64,000 nucleotides of DNA. It comes from Daphnia carinata (Eukaryota; Arthropoda; Branchiopoda; Diplostraca; Daphniidae). The stretch lies in assembly GCF_022539665.2 (NCBI RefSeq), contig NC_081338.1:8048446-8112445 (forward strand), written 5' to 3'. Below the pieces are notes generated by a model. That model saw nothing but the letters and a program-made list of their open reading frames with translations. It did no database searches and was not told the origin of the DNA. Below, one piece after another: positions 10,155-23,396 of this stretch. Made by a program: the position numbers and the translations under genes. How positions within the stretch are numbered: position 1 is the first letter of the stretch; each line of letters starts with the position of its first letter.

Positions 10155-12132
10155 TAGCAGTTGCACATACAGCCAACGCCTATAGCACAACTGTTTCCGA
10201 TCGCATCCACTGAGCAAGGTACAGGACAGAGGAGTAGAGGGGAGAGTTTGCGGACCGTGAACTAGACGTTGAGTATTTACGGGACAGTGAAGCAAGAGCG
10301 TGACTATCTGTCGTTCTTCCCATCCACCGTATGGTGACGTGATCGTGGACAAGGCAGCAGCAGAAAACCAAATAAGGTACCTACCAATATGAGCTCACGG
10401 CATCATCACAACGGCGCACATGCACAGAGCATCAGTGGCTCAGGGCCCCCTGAGGAACAGGAGGGAGCAGAAGGACAGCACGTATCAATAAGGATATACC
10501 GCAGGCGGCGAGTGATGGTTATGGCACAGTGCAAGCGTACATATTCTACACACCAGTTAAAGACATGCCCATCGGTGGGTGCTATATATAACACACAGTA
10601 CTCAAGCTGGCCTCGGTTATCTATCGTGTAGTACCTAAAATATATGACTGTTACGTAACGAATCGACAGCTATGGTAGTGTATTGGCCGTAGGTTGGCAT
10701 TGGGAAAAACGAAGGACAATGGAGCTGTCTACAATTCATAGACCTTCAGCTGCGTAACTCTACATCACCCAAGCACTATAAACCTATAATACTAAGATAC
10801 TTTACATATAGCCTACTAAGTCCATTGTTCTAATACAGTGTCGGGAGAGCGATTGAGTGCGCGATGGCGTTTGTTCTTTGCATCCACCTACTATGCTTAC
10901 TACTGTCCTTTGTAACATACATAAGCTTGCCAGTGTTAGCTGCTCTGTTTCTATGAAAGGTGGACACAAGTTGAGTGTTTTTCCATCCCGGCGGTAAATA
11001 AGCAGTTGCCCTGTTGCTCAACGCATGCGCATTCTCCGTCCTGAAAAGCAGCGCTCACGCCGAACTACCAATGTACAGGGCGCAGTTTTATCTACAGAAA
11101 ACTCTACGTGTTTTTTTTTTTGTTTTCTTCTTCTTTTTTCCTCTTCACCGGCTAAATTTCCTTGCCTTTGATTTGCCTAGAAACAGTTCCATAAAAATCC
11201 CACTTTTTTCTCTTTCCGTTTTGGCTTTGTTCTTTACGTTGCATCAATTGGCCTATTCGAATCTAAATTGAATTCGAATTTCCTACGTTTTGTTTCCATT
11301 TACTACACTGTATTATTATGCTAAAATGTTACAATACCCAGAAAAAGGATCGTGTTGAAGATCAATAGAAATCAGACTGCATCTCTAAAATCGAACCGTA
11401 GGATTGCTTTAGTGGATCAGCCATTCGAGAGACATCAACCAATTGAGCATACACTTCGGGGCTGTTCTCTTTTCAAAATGACCAATTGGTTGAGCTTTTA
11501 AGTTGATCGTGAATTGTTTGAATGCGTCGATTTTTTCATTCCATTAAAAAAAGCTTAGAAATCTAGCAAATGTCAACTTTTGATATTCATTCCTCTTCTC
11601 TGGTTCTTTTAAACCAATAAGCAAAGTTAAAGATTGCGCAAACATAATCATGCGCCCTCTGAGACCTCGTCAAGATCCTCCGTCCACTTTTTATCTGTGC
11701 CATTCAATTTTCTTATGATTTAATTTTTCTTTCGGGGTTGTTTCCCTAGTTTCCGTTAAATTTTGAAGAGTGCGCGCGCGCAACTTTTCTATCCTGCCGA
11801 CCTTTTCCCTTGCACACGGCCTTGCACGCAATAGTCCATGGAGCACAAATCGCCAATGGTCGATTTTTAGTCACAAAGGACAACCATATTGGTCTCATTC
11901 ATTATGTATTATTGTATCTCTGTATCGTTTCATGTACACATATAGACCACTTTTTTTTCCTACATGCATACGCAAACCTTCGTGATATTCAATCAGTGAT
12001 CCTGAAAGGACCTGCAGGTGCGGCACGTAGACGAATGGAGCTGTAACAGACTGGTTCGGGAAGTTTTTGCGCTTTGCGTTTGTTCGCTCTTGACTACCCA
12101 TCCATGAACTCTTTATTAGTCCGCCTTGTGAA

Positions 12133-12399
12133 ATGTCAAAAAAGGAAAAGTACTACAATGGTGTCGGGGACCGACGAAAGCCAACCACTGGCGATGAAAT
12201 CCCTGGTTGGCTTCACCCACCCCCTTCTCCGAATGTTGTTTTCAATTTCTACAGAGATCCGTATTCTGTGCTTGGTAATTATGAAAACCTTCTTGAAACC
12301 ATTTCACAGCTGTTTGCGGATTGCGCGTCAATCAGCAACTTATATTGCTATGCCTCATTCGATGCTTTTGAGAGGACGTCCCGCTCACTTTCTCTTTGA
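12133..12399 (+). CDS. Unrecognised small ORF inside slo2 intron (88 codons)
   Basis: I do not recognise this frame. It starts at a true ATG and reads MSKKEKYYNGVGDRRKPTTG, then a proline-rich PPPSP and NFYRDPYSVLGNYENLLETI before a TGA. The composition (charged N-terminus, balanced hydrophobic and polar residues, no low complexity) is more protein-like than neighbouring random frames, but a second plus-strand frame overlaps it (12074-12439). No promoter, intron or poly(A) signal was assigned. It may be a nested gene, an exon of an unknown gene, a transposon relic, or chance. Confidence 0.2.
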   Translation: MSKKEKYYNGVGDRRKPTTGDEIPGWLHPPPSPNVVFNFYRDPYSVLGNYENLLETISQLFADCASISNLYCYASFDAFERTSRSLSL

Positions 12400-14123
12400 A
12401 AGTCATTTACTTATGTTCAACGGAATTTTTATTGTGTAGCCAAATTAACCACGGTAGATATAGGTTCTGTTTTTCATTAACGCTTATTAGAATCAGGCTC
12501 CCACCTGTTGTACAGAATCAAATGCAAGAGCGTTGCATGAAAATAATAAATATATGTATATCATAAGAAATAATGCAAATATAATCATAAGCGTTATCAG
12601 GTAAATGCATTTTTGTTCTCAATAGGAGAAAAGCAAAATCTATAAAAAAAGGGGAACCATTAAAATATTATTAATAAAGAAAAATAATGCAACTTTAGAC
12701 TGCCGTTTATAATAATTGTTTTATTAATTTTCTTTCAAGTCGCTTACACTTAATCACGCTAAGAAGCCCAACCTTTCGCGTAGCTTACGGGGTCTTGAAG
12801 CAGAAGACGTTTTTTATAGTACAAAAAACTTGAAGTAGCAACGTAGAGAACAGCAGGCACCTTTTAATAGATTTGTTTTCCAACCCGATAAAATATTTTT
12901 ACCGGATTTGGTAAAACCTGGGAAACGCACACGTTTGAGTTGTCTCAATTAAACGAATCTTTGCAAAAGAGCCAACAGAAAGGGCAAAGCGCCGTTTATT
13001 TTTTATTTGTTGTAGACGTCAAAAGGCAATGCCTAGCAACGAGTTAGGCCCGCATTTCGTTTTTTCTCTCTTCGTCGCCTTTTCCACTACTTGTTTCCTG
13101 TATTTCATTTGGCGTCTAGAAATGAACGAAGGTCAGCACAATCTGTTGCTAATTTTATCAAATGTCGCGATAATTTGTCCTCCACAAAATGTCTTGCATG
13201 GATTGAAAAGAAATAGAAAACGTGCGCCATAGTAAGAGGAAAGGGCGTTCAGGGTTTCATCTTTTCGTCCTAAATTGACTGCTTTAGAATCTCGTAATTC
13301 TCATTATTAAAACAGAATAAATGATAAGCGACAAGATTTTAGAGGTTGCGGATAACTTCCAAACGAATAACGCTAGTTAAGAAGTACGGTTCTGAGAAAA
13401 AGGCTCTGGCCAAGAGAACCCGAAGAAAATGAAAGGCAAGGCTGTTTTAACCACAAAAACGCTGAAAAGACAAGAAGAATTACAAATTGACTTCACTTAT
13501 TATTACGGTTGAAGTCGTTATCATTGCTGCCGACATATCATGAATTCCCTACCCAGTTCCCTTTCCTCCCTCCCCCCCCCCCCCAAAAAAAAATAGTAAT
13601 GAAAACAGTAATACTAAACTAAAACAAAAACAAAACAAAAAGACTTCACGACTGAGTGGCGCGAAGTAGGAAAAAACAAAAGGTCAGGAGGAGTAGGATT
13701 AATCAGTACTGAGCTGGATGTAGCAACACCGGAGAGTAAACTGCATGACACGGTAACGCAGGGCAACGACATCATGTCGATGTTGAGTTGGTGGCCCTCG
13801 AACGTTGACACAACACGATTTGCAACAAGAAAACATGTAAATCCCGGCAGACTCGAGAATCATATGTAATGCGCCTGAATATATTATAATATTAAATTAA
13901 ACAATCGTGTTATAATGGTCTAACTTTCCGCTTTCATCGTTTCACTATTGACTTAGCAGTTAGGCAAATAAAACCAGCTGGGGCCATCGCTAATATGCAT
14001 GACGTTGATGAGCCTGTGAGCGTTTGCGAACGCATCGCGCTCCGCTTAACCGTAGAGTTTCTAAGTAAACACATCGGAGTTGTGCGTGAAAATAGTGACC
14101 GAAATTGTTGACACAATAACTAC

Positions 14124-14416
14124 CTGGGAATCTGCAAGGCAATGTAGTCGAGACTATCCGACGGGTCCATAGTGGCCGGCCTTTCAAAGAGACGGCCGGG
14201 CACCATCGTCAGGACGTTGGAATCGACGAGCGACGGGCAGTGGATAGACGGACGAGTCAACTGCCGGAAGCGTCCCATCTTCATTGGCCTCTTTCCGCTT
14301 CCATTGAGACTGCTGGAGCCAGACAGTCTTCGTTGCTGTTGATGCTGGCGACGCTCTTGTTCCTGTTCTTGCTGTCGGCGCAGCTTGTGCAGTCGGAAGA
14401 AGAAGACATTCGACAT
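14124..14416 (-). CDS. slo2: slo2 candidate alternative first exon B
   Basis: An open frame from ATG at 14416 (good context AGG-ATG-T, in-frame stop just upstream) encodes 97 residues. It has a Gln/Arg/Glu-rich start (RRQQEQEQERRQHQQQRR), a basic patch (GKRPMKMGRFRQ), then PSLVDSNVLTMVPGRLFERP and SDSLDYIALQIP plus AG of an Arg codon. The donor is CCCAG|GTAGTT. Phase fits the shared exon at 9202 to give IPR-VRVEYY. This is the longest and most conserved-looking N-terminus of the three and resembles arthropod SLO2 N-termini as I remember them. It is probably the main isoform. Confidence 0.8.
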
Positions 14417-17400
14417 CCTTTCGTCTTATTGAAGCTCTTTAGATTTCTTGGTATGGGCCCTCTTTGGCTGCTTTCGTGACAGCTTCTTTTCAAATAAGGC
14501 GACCGTACTCTTTTCTCAATCTCGTTATCTCCTTTTTTTTCTCTCAATATTTCCACTTATTTCCGCGTTGTCAGCCTGTTTGCTTCGTTTCCCGTAAAAA
14601 TTCACTAAACAATGTACCCGTCACATCATGTGCCCGTTAGTATAATAGTAATTATGTTGGTATAAAATACATTTATATATAAAATCGAAGATGTTTATGA
14701 AGCCTGTGTTTCCCTTGAGAAAAATAATGTCTCAATCTAACAACGACCCGTAGCCCAAGACGACGACTCTTTGACGAATGGCAAAGTTCAAAAATAGAAA
14801 GTAACATGCAAACGTCAGGGATAATGGTGAAGTGCAAGTTTGGTTATCCAAAAATAATTCTCGTCAACGAGGCAACAAGGAACGAAGAAAAAAAGGCAAA
14901 ATCATAAATAAATTAAAGTTGTTATCTTCTTCGAAGCTTGACTGCTGGCACTTGGCCGTTCTTGGAAGAGAAGGTATGCCGAGTCGATAAATGGGCGATT
15001 TAGGAGCACGGAATGCTTAAATAATGAGGCTACCGCATGCATATGTAAGGCAAAGAAAGCATTCTGGACGCATCGAGGAATTGTACCTGAGACACTAGCT
15101 CTCAAAGCCATCGATATTTATTTATTTGATAAAGTTGCACAAGGTTTTACCGTATTCTAATAGCGGTTCCCTACTTCGTGTCTGATCGATTTTTTCTTTC
15201 AGCCTTCTTTCCACCCTTGCTACGCTTTGACAGCTTTTTTACCATTCCTTTGAAAGGTACAGAACGGAAACTAGGAAACAGTCATCTCATTTTGATAAAA
15301 TTCTACGCAAGTTATCTCTTTCCCAGTTTTACATCACTGGTATTGCATACATGCAACTGTATACGGTCATGTCGATGCTTATTTAAAAACCTTTCAGTAC
15401 ATTGAAGTTTTAACCAAGACATTTGACTTTGACTGCCGAATATTGAACGGAAACGACACGAGCGTCGATCAGTTCGCTTTTTACTCAGTCAAATGCCTTG
15501 TCTCCACTTCAACGATTGCTTTGAGAAATAGTTTTTCGACCGTTTTTCGTTTCACCTTTGCTCTACAACCTGCGTTGACTCTAAAACGACGCGCCATACG
15601 TTCAGCCCACGCATAACGAACACATTATGGGCTGTCAAAATGAAGGCGACACGAAAGATAGCCAAGGTTTCAGTAGACTTTGAGTAAATGAAAACCGTTG
15701 CGGGGAAGCGTCAGTTGGTGACGTGGGTCGCTTCCTCTTTGCAACTAGTCCCCTTTGCAGGTTGTCATGGTGACCTGGAGCCCGCAGACAATCGCTACGT
15801 TGTAGTCACGGGTACGTGACAAATAAAGCGGTGAGGAGGACCATCAGGCTCAGCGAGGGGCGACGGTTAGAAACAGTAGGCTCCATTCGTTGGTAAGAAG
15901 CCAACAGCCCGCAAAGCTATAATCGATTCCGAATTGCAAGTTACATCGGGGCCCAGCCTTAGCCAACGATCATCGATAATCAATTCGATTCCATCATCTT
16001 TCTTTGATGTTCTCAATCTACGCCAAACGAGCGATCTATCTCCATGAAAGATATCCGACTGGCCGGCCTGTATCTATCAAGTTTTTAATAAATATACAGC
16101 GTTCACAATAGACGACTTTGTCCCATCTGCAGCGAAGTTCTCTAGGGAAAATAGAGAGCGAAACAGCACCTGATTCGCGGCGTCATTGATCGAACGCAAT
16201 CAATTCCATACCGACCCCCCTAATTCCCAAGGCAGCGGTAAATCACAACTTTCGAGATGCCCGGCTTCAAAAACGACCGTAGTTGACGACGGGAAACTGC
16301 TTTGCGCTAGGCTGCGCTAAATCGAGTTGAAATCAAATCGCAGTCAAAGCCAATCGACTTACTTTGATAGATACAACTGCCACCTACTACCTTTACCCAG
16401 TCAGAAGCCACCCATGGTTCCAACAAGGCCACGAAAATGCCAAAAACATCGACCTGCAAGACCTTTCTACGTCTATGCCTCCAGATTTGGCGGAATAAAT
16501 GGGCCAGTTAGACTTGACCCACGTGACCTGCGTTATGGTATAGCTTATAGATAGTAGCTGACATTACCCAAGTATGGCACGCATATGAAAATATGGGAAG
16601 TAATACGTAACACGGGCATTACTTCAGCGAGTCAAAAGCAAACGGAAGCAACAAAGAGCGGAATCAACAAAAAAAAACGAAACTAAAAAAAGATGCAACC
16701 TTCCATCGCGCCAAAGAGCCATTAGTTTTTCGTCATCAGTCACGCGGCCGTCTATTACAGACAGGAAAGCAATCACAGTCCATCAGTCACTGTGAAAGGT
16801 GGTAATACGTGGAATACTGAATGAATATTTTACCCAACGTGCATCGGCTCTGTGGGCTGGGCTTGGCTGTATACGTCAAGATGGCAAACAGCAGCAGCCC
16901 AATTGCTTTCAAAAACTAGGGGATTGCGTAGGCAAAGGTTGACAAAGAAGAATGAGAGGCTCACCGGTTCGTGATTGTTCGACTGAATCTCACTTTCACA
17001 TGACAAAATGGGAAACCTTCAGACGCATTGGTTGTTTATCTCAACCTGCATTTTTTTTTTTTACTATATCTATAAAACAACTGACTACGCTCTGGGAACA
17101 ATAACAAAGACACAATGTAGAAGATCGTTGAACGGGAGAGTCGCTTTTCGAGGTCACTTGATAATAGAAAACTGGTGCGAAAAAATAACTGCCCAGTCGC
17201 CAATAATGTAGCACAAAACAGTTCACTGATAAACACGCTTGTGATTCCTCTATATCTATAGCGTTCGGTTGCCCGTATGTTCTGCTTCTGCTATTGGCCG
17301 TTCCGATTTTTGAAAACAGTGGCTATCGTTGACCACACGTGCTGGCGACTGCGTGCGTCGACCTGTCAGCCAGAACGGAATCTGACACTAGCGGAAGAGC

Positions 17401-19889
17401 AGACGAGTAGACGGTAATGAATATTCAAAATTGTAGAACTCGATGGCACTGTGTATCGGTCAAGGAAACGGAGAAGGAGATAGATAAAAAAAGAAAACCA
17501 AACAAAAAAGAAAACAAAAGCAAAAACAAATGGGCAAAACAATCGGTGGCTGAGGACGTAAAAAGAAGGGAAGTGTCAGCTGGAAATAGAGAGGAAAGAT
17601 GCTGGGGTACGGCGGGTATGAGAGATTGAGTCGCAAAAAAGGGCGAGAGGGGGAGGAAAAGAGGGTGGTAACAATAGCAGTGATTGTGATGCTTCTTGTG
17701 ATAATCGTTGAATTTTTTAAGAAGCTGATACGTTTTCGGTTCGGGAGTGGAAGGGCAACCGAGGACCGTTACGTCGCGCACGGTTCGAGAGACTGACTCC
17801 GCCAGCGTGCATTACCAGTCCGTAGAACACGTTCAATCCCGTGTTGTGCAGGCAAAAAAAACGGGGGGGGAGGCGGGAATGGGGAGTTGGGAGGATGTTG
17901 GGAGTTCGCAGGGTGGGCGAAGATGGTAGGCGAAGTTAGCGCGAGATGCCAGACCATTATTCAAAGGGGTTCTTCGACGCTACCGATTGTGTAGGTAAAT
18001 TTTCTATAAAATGAGACAAAAATGGGGCCATAGGATGGCTTTTGCTTTGCATTTCATTTTCCTGACCCGTTCTTCAGAACTGCTCGAATTGAAGACGTAT
18101 ACTAATAGATTTTTCTATCCCATTCGTTTCGACACATCATTTCTCTGATCTCCCATTTGTGTCTCGTTGCAGTATTACGAGTAGCAACACACTCTTGCGA
18201 TTTCTGTTGCCATCATGCACTGCCCAACCCGATGTCAGTGCATCTCAATTCTTATTTAGCGTTGCTATTCTTCTGTTTCCTGCTTCCCTGCTTATTATTA
18301 TAATTGTCACTTTCACCCGACTTGTTCTGAGATTCGTTACGTGTCTTTTTATTTAGTTTCCTTTCCAAAAAGCAGTTGATGACTGCCGAACACGAGTACA
18401 TTAGCGCTGATGTCACCGGTTGCTGTCGTCTCATCCTACTTTTTGCTGTGCTCAAGTGGGAAAGAAAGAAAACAACGAGAGAAATGAGGGAAGATGACGT
18501 ATCCCACTGGATCTCTCGCAGGCAGTGCCTACTCCCAAATGATGCTCTGATTTAATACATTTGGCATTGATAGAGTTAACCCTACTTTAGTGTTATACAG
18601 CTGAACAACTGCAATTGAATTGAGGATGTTTAGAAACTGGGCCAATGACGATGTATCATAATTCGTGTGCGTTTCACGCTACCACTACTATTAGCTTCTC
18701 TATCAGCGTAATTTGATGGAGATTATGGCTAAAAGGTATCTGCCCACCTGGGAGACTACCCCCGACTGATGACGCGGGAAATGTCAGTAGCAACCTCAAG
18801 TCATCGTTACTCAAACTTTGACTAGCAACCGCACTTCTACACACGGGCAGAACCGAAAGTCGGTTGTAGAAAACATACATTTTGCCGTCACCCTGGACAA
18901 CAACGACGGATCCAGTTCACGTTACCGACGTTGTCCAGACAAAGCAAACAGCATTGATAACCTTCTTATCTCTATTAGAAGCTAATACTACAGCTTTTAT
19001 ACGAGACGAACCTTCTGGGCTTCTATTTTTCAGCAACAACAAAATTAAAGCGGCGTGCACTATAAGGCAAAAGTCTGCCATCCCTTTTTTTATTTGATGA
19101 CCTGGTCCATATACGTTCGCAGCATTGGTTGAAATTATTTTTGGTTGCTCGCTTCATGTTGCCAATCGCGAATCATCCGGACGTGAGCGTAAGTCTTTTA
19201 AAAACAAGTCCCTAATCTTTGAATGTTTTTTCCCGGTAACTAGCACCTTCTGGAGATATGAAATTCATGAGAAACCCCTTCTGTTTACAGAAAATGATTC
19301 AGGCTACAAGGAAATGGCAAGGGAATAAGCAATCGTTAATGCAATGTCACGAAACAAAAAAAACAAAAAAAACTAATACTATAATAATAATTATAATATA
19401 ATCATGCGACGTGATTCGATTGGCAGAGGAATCAGAGGCAACTATATGCCAATAGTTGTCAATTCCCTTGCCAGAGCAGATTCATTATCAGCTAACCTCG
19501 TTGTGATCAACAACGTGAAACGAGCACAAACGCAATGCACAATAACAGGCTTAATCAGATGCCGATTATGAAAATTGTAAGACCCATTCTGTTGCCTTTT
19601 TTATTTAATGAAAATTTGTGTTTTACCCAAGTGCAAAATTATTGCGTTTGTTTACGCGATTTGTGTCCGCTCGTGTGCTTTTTGTATCCTGACAAAGCTA
19701 TCGTTATTCGTTATTAAAGTTTGCGTATCCGTCCTAGTTTTCCCTACAGAGCAGAAAGTTCCAATTAAATGCAATACAATAGAAAATGAGTATCCAGTTT
19801 TTCCTATCATGACGCTTTTAATACTCATTGCAAACAAGAAACTTTATACATGTGCAGCACGCCACTTCAAATGTTCTATGCAATTATCA

Positions 19890-20012
19890 GCAAAAAAAAA
19901 AAAAAAATAAAAACATAATAATACATAAACAAAAAAAAAAAAAACAAAAAAAAAACTCTTATTCAGAAGCAGAGGCTCTTTTTCTTTTTCTTTTTTTTTT
20001 TTTTTTTTTTTG
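19890..20012. repeat. A-rich and T-rich homopolymer block
   Basis: A run of adenines (A15), further A-runs broken by single C or T, and then a T-rich run of over twenty bases facing it. The A-then-T order could form a weak long hairpin. It may be two abutting retroposon poly(A) tails in opposite orientation, but no element body was recognised on either side. Confidence 0.7.
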
Positions 20013-20068
20013 CTGAGAGCAACTCTTAATGCTGTGTTATAGACTAAAGCGAACTCTTCTTTCTTAGT

Positions 20069-20311
20069 CTACTCGTCAATAAGTTCCTGTTGGATGATTG
20101 GTTGACGGCTCCATGGCAGAGGGCAGCGGTAGCCGAAGGTGGCGTCTGTAACAACGAACCATAATGCCATAGGTGAAGTCACGAGGGACACGGGCGGAGG
20201 TTGCGAATTGCGGTACGGATCGCGATCAATCATCGATTTTGGATCGTGCTTCCTCACATTGTCTATCAGCTTGTGGCAGTCAGCGTGTGCGATTTGACGA
20301 AGAACAAACAA
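20069..20311 (-). CDS. Unrecognised ORF or exon (80 codons)
   Basis: I do not recognise this frame. It reads RQIAHADCHKLIDNVRKHDP, KSMIDRDPYRNSQPPPVSLV and ends WSRQPIIQQELIDE-stop. It has no in-frame ATG near its start, so it would have to be an exon or the tail of a longer gene. The balanced composition is unlike the AT-rich surroundings. It could be the terminal exon of a nested gene, a decayed pseudogene or chance. No splice acceptor could be assigned with confidence. Confidence 0.2.
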   Translation of the reverse strand: MFVLRQIAHADCHKLIDNVRKHDPKSMIDRDPYRNSQPPPVSLVTSPMALWFVVTDATFGYRCPLPWSRQPIIQQELIDE

Positions 20312-22445
20312 GAAAAAGGGCAGATGAAAAAAGAGGATCCGCTATTCATAGTGCGCATCTGTAGGGGCCTCCCGCAGCTGCTGAGTTCGTGCTCCGTGCC
20401 AGTTGATGCGTGACAGCATCTCTGCTCTCGACGTCGTCGACGGATTGCTGCTTTATTGGCAAAAGAGCCAGCAAATAAGCAAGAACATGTTCAACTATTC
20501 ATGGCGTGCACGGACGGCACGGAGGACAACGATGACTTCGGTTTATAAGCGAAACATGAAACCATAGCCAGAAAATTCATGCCATCAATACATTTTTAGA
20601 GGAAGATCGATTGAGCTCTGTGCGTGTTTGTCGCACGATTGCGGTTGGGTTCGCAATTGTCCAACATATCCTAATACTTCCATATCATTGTAGATCCTTC
20701 GCTGATCTACGGTTGAGATTACGACAGCAAAAAAAAAAAAAAAAAGAAAAAAGAAGAAGATAAACGAAAGAGGGAAAAACACCGAAGGAATTCGTCCGGA
20801 TGAAAACTGCGCTATGAATAAAATTTCACGTTATTAATATATTTACGGTCAAGTTTCTAATCGTAGCACAATTGCCGACTGCACACAAAGACAACACGGG
20901 ACTTTCGTGACATATTCGCTTTGTTTGCTGAAAATCATACAAGTCAATTGACTATGCGTGCGTGGTCAAATAATAGACTTTTATGAAAATGAGGTACATT
21001 AATGTCCCTTGCAAGTGCTAGCAGAGCTTCATCAGAAACGGCAAAAGTTTTGGGGCCACTCGATGCATATAGCGGAATTATGTTTTCGTACATACTCTAC
21101 AAGCTGGAAAAGCGTGGGAGTGTCAAAAACATATTTGCTAGAGGACTTGTCTGTATCGGTCGACGACACGATTTTGTCTATGGGGCATAAACTAAAATAG
21201 CATAGCACCATAGACTATCATTTCAATGGCGAAATGCACACACACGCACACAAGTTATAGAGCTGAAGAGGACTTCACGCCACCGGCACTCAGCAAATTG
21301 TAAATTATTAGCGAGGAGACAGCGGCGTAGTCATACAAGTGAAGCGGGTCGACCACCAAGGGAGTGTCGTCACTTGATTATTGAGATTATTCAAATTTCG
21401 CGGAATATGTGTTAAGTTGAACGTACATCTATATACCAAAAATTATACGCTTAGCACGTAAGATGAAATGCGACTAGACTACACGGAAATTCCTCGAAAG
21501 AACAAAACAAATAAAGTCGGGTTTTTAAAAGAATTCCAAAGCGCAAAGGAAGATGGTAAAAATGATAGCCCACGTATATGACTTCTATATTTACTATATC
21601 GATCGGCCGTTACCGTCGTTTTATACTTTCTACTTTGTACATTGTGGATCTCATCCGAAACTGATGTAGGTCCTGTTTGCAGCAAGAAATAGAGAAAGAC
21701 TGAAAAGGCTGGATAAAAAAAGCCGGAAAATTGAAAAGAGACGCAGAAATTGGATGATGCTCTTTATACAACGAAAAATCATTTTGCACGCCATAACAGT
21801 TTTCTCCCTCTTTCCGTCTTAGTGATCGCTCAGTTGCTCGGAGGCCACGGTCGCTCTCAGATTTTCTTCTTCAATCACGAACTGTGAAAACAAGTAAAGG
21901 GCACATGCCTTCAAATGAATCAATAACGAATGACCGGATTGGACGAACATATGACGGTACAACCGAAGGTATATGACACGCCTAAGAGGGCAGTGGGCCA
22001 CCCCTTCATCGATGAAGTCGTACAGGGAAGAAAAGAAGATACTCTCTTTTTTTTTTTTTTTTTTTTTACCTTCAAAACAAATTGTCGTTAGTTACATAAA
22101 TGAAGGTCTTGTTCTTCAATCCTTTACGTTTATTTATTTATTTATTTTTTGTATTTTACGTGGATTTTCCTCAAATGATTCTGAAAAGATACGAGGACAT
22201 TGAACAGTACAAAAGCCTGAGGCAAGATAGACATCATTACGACCAAGAGACAAGCCGGCGGTTATAAAACAAAACCCGCCCTAGAAGTCCGAAACTGATG
22301 ATTTGTCGACATTAGTAGGAACAGAGCCGCAACCATACCAAACATCATAGCTTTTTAAATAGTAACTAGTAACTTTGGGCCCGTCCAGGGCAGGGGTATA
22401 GGTGGCGCTAGCGTATTTTAACGCTATTTTTAAGAAACCTGACCA

Positions 22446-23185
22446 GTGCCTATTTTTTGCCCGTCTACTCTTAATTCTATGTATCAATCAAGAGTTCCCC
22501 TTTCTGCCCCATTGACCTTTTTTGCGTTTGCCCGTCCTTTTGTCCAGTCTCTGCCCGTCAAAACGAACGCTATAGTTATCCGCCCACCCAACTTCTGCCC
22601 GCTAAGAAGCCCGCTGTTATTGCCCGTCGACCCTCTCTCTGCCCACCGGCCCCCTTCTGCCCGTCAACCCCTTCTCTGCGAGTCGACCCCCTCTCTGCCC
22701 GTCGACCACTCGCTGCCCGATGATCCCATTTCTACCCGTCACCCCACTCGTTGCCCGCCAAAACGACTGCTATAGTGGCCCATTGACTTTTTCATTTGCT
22801 TTTGCCCGTCTTTCCCTCACAGCCTCAGCCCAGAAAACGCCCGCTGTAGTTGCCGTCCACCCACTTTTCCCCTCTGCCCCTTTTTTCTCGAATAGACTCT
22901 GCCCATCAACCCTCTTTACCCACAAAAAAAACCCTCTGTAGTTGCCCGTCTTCCACTGTACAGTCTCTGCCCGTCGGCTTACCTATTGTAGCGCACACCC
23001 GTTTTAAGCCAAGCCCGTAGACTAAAAAAAAGCATTTATCCGATCTATTGTGCAGTCTCTGCCCGTCAAAAAGCCCGTTTAGTTGCCTGTCCACTCACTT
23101 TTTGCCTCTGCCCGTCAACCCACTTTGCTCGCCAACCACTCGCCGTTGTTCCCCTCCAACCCCTCTCTGCCCGCCAAAACGCCGC
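22446..23185. repeat. Pyrimidine-rich degenerate TGCCCGTC repeat
   Basis: About 740 bases dominated by loosely spaced copies of CTCTGCCCGTC followed by AACC, GACC or AAAA. The unit is irregular (roughly 15-35 bases), so this is a degenerate minisatellite-like tract rather than a clean tandem array. The plus strand is strongly C+T rich. TGCCCGTT copies reappear around 23271-23290 after an AT-rich insertion (23188-23265). Confidence 0.75.
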
Positions 23186-23396
23186 CAATAAAAATAATGA
23201 ATAAAACCAATAAAATAAAATACAATTAATTAAAATTTAATTAGAATAATAATAATAAAACGCCCTGCCCGTTAGCTTACGTGCCGTTGCCCACCCGTTT
23301 ACGCAAAGCCCATATACTGAAAAATTGCTTAAATCCGCAATTCCATCCGCAGTTTAGTTTTCCAAATCCCCATCCCACCAATTCACTGTAGCAGAC

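Larger units (their letters stand above)
9733..14123 (-). other. slo2: slo2 5' intronic region between first exons A and B
   Basis: About 4.4 kb with no recognised conserved gene. It includes a short CA microsatellite (10131-10154), a C/A homopolymer junction near 13571, AT-rich blocks around 12450-12740, and one protein-like small ORF at 12133-12399 on the plus strand. The 10000-10400 stretch just upstream of first exon A is relatively GC-rich and could be its promoter/5' UTR, but no TATA box is clear. Confidence 0.6.

Noticed and set aside
14240-14556. Frames overlapping first exon B on the other strand or frame
   Set aside because: They are shadows of the Gln/Arg-rich exon B; only the exon B frame joins in phase to slo2.
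17417-17957. Cluster of frames on both strands around 17.4-17.9 kb (Lys/Glu-rich on plus, Phe/Leu/Ser-rich on minus)
   Set aside because: The frames mirror a purine-rich stretch and look like composition artefacts; no ATG context, splice or domain evidence.
22446-22941. Proline/leucine-rich plus-strand ORFs in the TGCCCGTC tract
   Set aside because: Periodic repeats keep frames open; the peptide is just a translation of the pyrimidine-rich repeat.
22446-23290. CRISPR-like array (repeated TGCCCGTC units)
   Set aside because: Units and spacing are irregular, repeats too short and degenerate, and the genome is eukaryotic with no cas genes.
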